Origin: an uncultured Clostridia bacterium
GTDB taxonomy: Bacteria; Bacillota; Clostridia; TANB77; CAG-465
Direction of reading: 5' to 3'
DNA: 46,642 nt
Assembly (NCBI GenBank): GCA_947626975.1
Contig: CANQUF010000008.1
Span: 1-46,642, forward strand
In this document: positions 43,952-46,642 of the stretch, in pieces
Layout: every line of letters starts with the position of its first letter
Numbering within the stretch: position 1 is the first letter of the stretch
Made by a program: the position numbers and the translations under genes
Notes under the pieces: generated by a model
Told to the model about the DNA's origin: nothing
The model's database searches: none
What the model saw: only the letters and a program-made list of their open reading frames with translations

Positions 43952-45640
43952 ATGGCAGATAATAATGTTTATGTAAATAATACAAAAACTTTAATGAAAG
44001 AAATTGGAAGTAAAAATTCTGGTAAAATACAGAAAATTGTAGAAGACTACGAAAAAATTAATAGTGATTGGAATAAATTCTTAGATGATCAAATTCAAAA
44101 AATTGATCCAAGTTACAATCCAATTGCCAATTCTAAATCTGAAGATGAAAAAATTTCAGATTTAGCACAAAAAACTTATTATTATGATGATACAAAAAAA
44201 CAAGATTTTAAAAGTGAATTAAAAAAACAACTTACTGCACGTGATAATGGAAGATTAAAACTAAAAGATATTGCTGAAGAAGCATTAAAAAAACAATATG
44301 ATTTAATTAAGAAAAATAAAGAAATAATAAAAGAGTTATCTGATTCTCTTCAAGCTGATATTGAAAAAAAGAATAAATTAGATGCTAAGATTAAACAATT
44401 AGATGAAGAAAAGAGTGATAATGATAACAAAATTGCAGAAAGACAAAATTTAATTTCTACTTTAGAAACTGAAATTAGCAAATTAGATCCAGATAAAGAT
44501 AAATCTACTATTATTGCAAAAAGGAAACAAATTCAATCATATAGAAATGATGTATTAAAATTATCAGATAGAAATAATGATATAAATAGAGATAAAAATA
44601 ATAAGATTACTGAAAAGGATAAAATTGAAACTGGCGACAATAGACAGAAAGAAATTGATGATCTAAATAATATAAATAAGGATTTAGAATATCACTTTAA
44701 TGAAAATTATAATGATTTAAATAAACAATTTAGTGCAGATGGAATTACTATTAATCATCCAGGAAGAAGCAATGAAGCCGTAACTCCTGGAGCACCTCAA
44801 CTTGAAGGCGACAATGAAAGAGAAAATGGTAATTCAAATCCTGAAGCTCAACAAACAAGAGGTACTTCAGGTGGAGTTTCAAATGGACAACCTGATACTC
44901 AAAATAATCAATTAGTAAAATTATCTGAAAAACAAATTGCCGCTAATATGGCTAGAGAATTTAGAAATATGACTTTAAATGAACAAAAAAATATGTTGAA
45001 TGGATATGGATATAACGATTTAGTAGCTATGACATCGTATTTACGCTTGACTGATAAAAAAAGAATGAACAATGCTTTAAGAGAAAGCATAGCAGAAATG
45101 GATGTGCCAAAATTAGACGATTTTAAAAATAAAATTAGTCAAGTCCCTAATGTAAATGGAGATATGGCAGAGCAATGGTATAATTTGATATTTAACGAAA
45201 ATAACGAACCTAGATATTTAAAAGATTTAGAGGTAGTTGAATTAAGACAAATTCAAAAAGCTATTGATACTGTAAATGAAAATAGAAATGAAATAGGAAA
45301 AACTAATCCAGAACTTTTAGATTATTTTGATAAGAACTTTGTACAATTCGTTCAAAAAGGTTCACTTATTGAAAGAGTAAAAACTGGAAGAATAAAAGGA
45401 TTCTTTGCAGACATGTTTAATGGTAAACAAAAAGCAGTAAGAGATAAACTTTCAGCTTCCATGAGAGATTATTGTATGGCAAGAAGCGATGCAAAAACAG
45501 CTTCAAAAGAATATGAAAATGATATAAGAAGAATGCTAGGAAAAGAAGTAATACCAGATAATGAAAGAAGAGATACAAGAAGTAATACAAGATATGATAA
45601 TGAACTTCAAAAATTAGATAGACAAAATTTATCTCGTTAG
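43952..45640 (+). CDS. Unrecognised coiled-coil protein
   Basis: A 562-residue soluble protein with no recognised family. Residues 100-240 form a long coiled coil (KKQYDLIKKNKEIIKELSDS, then IEKKNKLDAKIKQLDEEKSD). A disordered Gly/Asn/Gln/Pro-rich linker spans about 265-325 (GAPQLEGDNERENGNSNPEA). A helical C-terminal domain follows, with ANMAREFRNMTLNEQKNMLN and KTGRIKGFFADMFNGKQKAV, and an Arg/Asn/Asp-rich tail. No signal peptide. The ORF track starts at 43937; ATG 43952 has GAGGAG at the correct spacing and follows the 43-aa stop by one base. The layout is that of a structural or scaffolding protein, but no phage genes surround it. Confidence 0.75.
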   Translation: MADNNVYVNNTKTLMKEIGSKNSGKIQKIVEDYEKINSDWNKFLDDQIQKIDPSYNPIANSKSEDEKISDLAQKTYYYDDTKKQDFKSELKKQLTARDNGRLKLKDIAEEALKKQYDLIKKNKEIIKELSDSLQADIEKKNKLDAKIKQLDEEKSDNDNKIAERQNLISTLETEISKLDPDKDKSTIIAKRKQIQSYRNDVLKLSDRNNDINRDKNNKITEKDKIETGDNRQKEIDDLNNINKDLEYHFNENYNDLNKQFSADGITINHPGRSNEAVTPGAPQLEGDNERENGNSNPEAQQTRGTSGGVSNGQPDTQNNQLVKLSEKQIAANMAREFRNMTLNEQKNMLNGYGYNDLVAMTSYLRLTDKKRMNNALRESIAEMDVPKLDDFKNKISQVPNVNGDMAEQWYNLIFNENNEPRYLKDLEVVELRQIQKAIDTVNENRNEIGKTNPELLDYFDKNFVQFVQKGSLIERVKTGRIKGFFADMFNGKQKAVRDKLSASMRDYCMARSDAKTASKEYENDIRRMLGKEVIPDNERRDTRSNTRYDNELQKLDRQNLSR

Positions 45641-45665
45641 TAAATAGTAGTATATTAATAGTTAT

Positions 45666-45698
45666 AAGCAGTATATTAGTAGTAATATACTGCTTTAG
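45666..45698 (+). terminator. Terminator after the coiled-coil gene
   Basis: Perfect 13-bp stem AAGCAGTATATTA / TAATATACTGCTT with a 4-base loop, then TAGTATT. Confidence 0.75.
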
Positions 45699-45734
45699 TA
45701 TTAAACTTTAAAAAATAAAAGAAGGTGTATATTA

Positions 45735-46472
45735 ATGAATAAAACAGTTTTAGTTACAGGTGGAGCTAAAGGAATTGGTGAAAAAATTGCAGTTGATTTT
45801 GCAAAAGAAGGATATAATGTATGTATTAATTATAACAAATCTGAAAGTAATGCAATAAAACTAGAAAATACTTTAATAAATGAAGGGTATAGTGTGGCGA
45901 TATATAAAGCTGATATTACAAATAAAATCGAAGTTGATAAAATGGTAGATTTTTTTATATCTAAATTTAATACTATTGATGTGCTTGTAAATAATGCTGG
46001 AATTTGTAATTATAATCTTTTTACTGACATAAGTCAAGAAGATATAAAAAATATAATTGATACAAATTTGATTGGTACTTTTAATGTTACTCAGTCTGTA
46101 TTAAAAAAATGTATGATAAATAAAAAACAAGGTAACATTATAAACATATCCTCTATATGGGGATTAGTAGGTGGATCATGCGAAGTAGTATATTCTGCAA
46201 CTAAATCAGGAATAATTGGATTTACAAAAGCACTAGCAAAAGAACTTTCACTATCTAATATTAGAGTAAATGCTGTAGCGCCTGGATGTATAAAAACTGA
46301 TATGATGGAAAATTTTACAGATGAAGAATTAGCGCAAATAAAATCTGAAATTCCATTAAATAGAATTGGAGATGAAGAGGATGTATCAAATGTGGTTTTG
46401 TTCCTAGCATCTGATAAATCAAAATATATAACTGGACAAGTTATAAGTCCAAATGGTGGAATGGTTATATAG
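45735..46472 (+). CDS. FabG-like short-chain dehydrogenase/reductase
   Basis: A classical SDR of 245 residues. TGGAKGIG is the NAD(P)-binding glycine motif, NNAG the structural motif, INISSIWG carries the catalytic Ser and YSATK the catalytic Tyr and Lys; VNAVAPGCIKTDM and SKYITGQVISPNGGM are the usual C-terminal blocks. The form is close to 3-oxoacyl-ACP reductase FabG and to the YmfI-type reductase that completes EF-P modification; the exact substrate cannot be told. It stands alone, without fab genes, behind a GAAGGTG site, which makes a housekeeping fatty-acid role less certain. Confidence 0.85.
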   Translation: MNKTVLVTGGAKGIGEKIAVDFAKEGYNVCINYNKSESNAIKLENTLINEGYSVAIYKADITNKIEVDKMVDFFISKFNTIDVLVNNAGICNYNLFTDISQEDIKNIIDTNLIGTFNVTQSVLKKCMINKKQGNIINISSIWGLVGGSCEVVYSATKSGIIGFTKALAKELSLSNIRVNAVAPGCIKTDMMENFTDEELAQIKSEIPLNRIGDEEDVSNVVLFLASDKSKYITGQVISPNGGMVI

Positions 46473-46568
46473 TAATAGTACTTACAATTATAAATATTAT
46501 ATGGATTATGATATTTTAAATTTAATAAATAATAATACTAGATAAAAAATAAGGATTAAATTTTTTAA
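46473..46568. other. AT-rich non-coding end region
   Basis: No gene or clear terminator seen between the reductase stop and the right inverted repeat. Confidence 0.6.
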
Positions 46569-46641
46569 GTTACAGTTCAGTAAGAAATTAAAAATAATTC
46601 TAAAAAGCTGTAATATTTATGTAACGAAAATTTAATGTAAA
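46569..46641. repeat. Right copy of 73-bp terminal inverted repeat
   Basis: Exact reverse complement of bases 1-73; one further base (46642) follows it. Confidence 0.9.
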
Positions 46642-46642
46642 A

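Noticed and set aside
1-46642. Alternative genetic code (TGA as Trp) suggested by the very low GC
   Set aside because: Genes use TGG for Trp and several end at TGA (for example repeat gene A at 34608) with terminators immediately after.

Overview
The window is a very AT-rich (about three-quarters A+T by eye) chromosomal segment of a low-GC Gram-positive bacterium, most likely an uncultured member of the Clostridia. Supporting this are the radA-disA-carD cluster, AddAB helicase-nuclease, a SpoIIE-type sporulation phosphatase, a BofC-like protein, strong AAGGAGG-type ribosome binding sites, consensus TTGACA/TATAAT promoters with 17-bp spacers, and normal use of TGA as stop. Both window ends carry the same 73-bp sequence in inverted orientation, so the contig is bounded by a repeat.

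Layout. (1) 0.2-2.4 kb: queA, convergent dCMP deaminase and the tmRNA gene ssrA. (2) 2.4-5.6 kb: a decayed accessory patch downstream of ssrA holding a doubly frameshifted dinD, a MazG-like remnant, an intact Nudix hydrolase and a frameshifted small membrane protein. (3) 5.6-11.1 kb: MBL-fold hydrolase, radA, disA (c-di-AMP synthase), carD and a MurE-like ligase. (4) 11.2-16.8 kb, minus strand: Lon-type protease, a VanW/SH3 lipoprotein, and the tsaE-tsaB-rimI operon. (5) 17-24.7 kb, plus strand: addA, pgeF, comEC and a BofC-like gene. (6) 24.8-27.2 kb, minus strand: a ClpE-type unfoldase. (7) 27.4-29.1 kb: an IS110-family element whose 5' leader has its own promoter and four hairpins, the expected place for a bridge RNA; it sits directly upstream of scpB-addB. 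(8) 33.1-38.9 kb: four tandem genes made almost wholly of a 65-residue repeat that resembles the helicase-associated (HA) domain, with no helicase attached. (9) 39-46.5 kb: an acidic AT-hook protein, spoIIE, a membrane zinc-ribbon protein, a 43-aa/562-aa coiled-coil gene pair and a FabG-like reductase.

The most unusual locus is the HA-repeat array. The genes hold 7, 2, 5 and 8 repeats. Each has its own sigma-A-like promoter, preceded by a conserved dyad, and its own terminator. The framework of each repeat is nearly constant while a few positions (22, 33, 36-37 and 40-43 of the 65) vary strongly. Gene C is flanked by 478-bp identical direct repeats, and gene D contains internal duplications of exactly two and four repeat units. 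This looks like an actively expanding family of modular, probably nucleic-acid-binding, proteins. The function is inference; the architecture is seen directly.

All family assignments come from motif recognition by eye; no database search was run.
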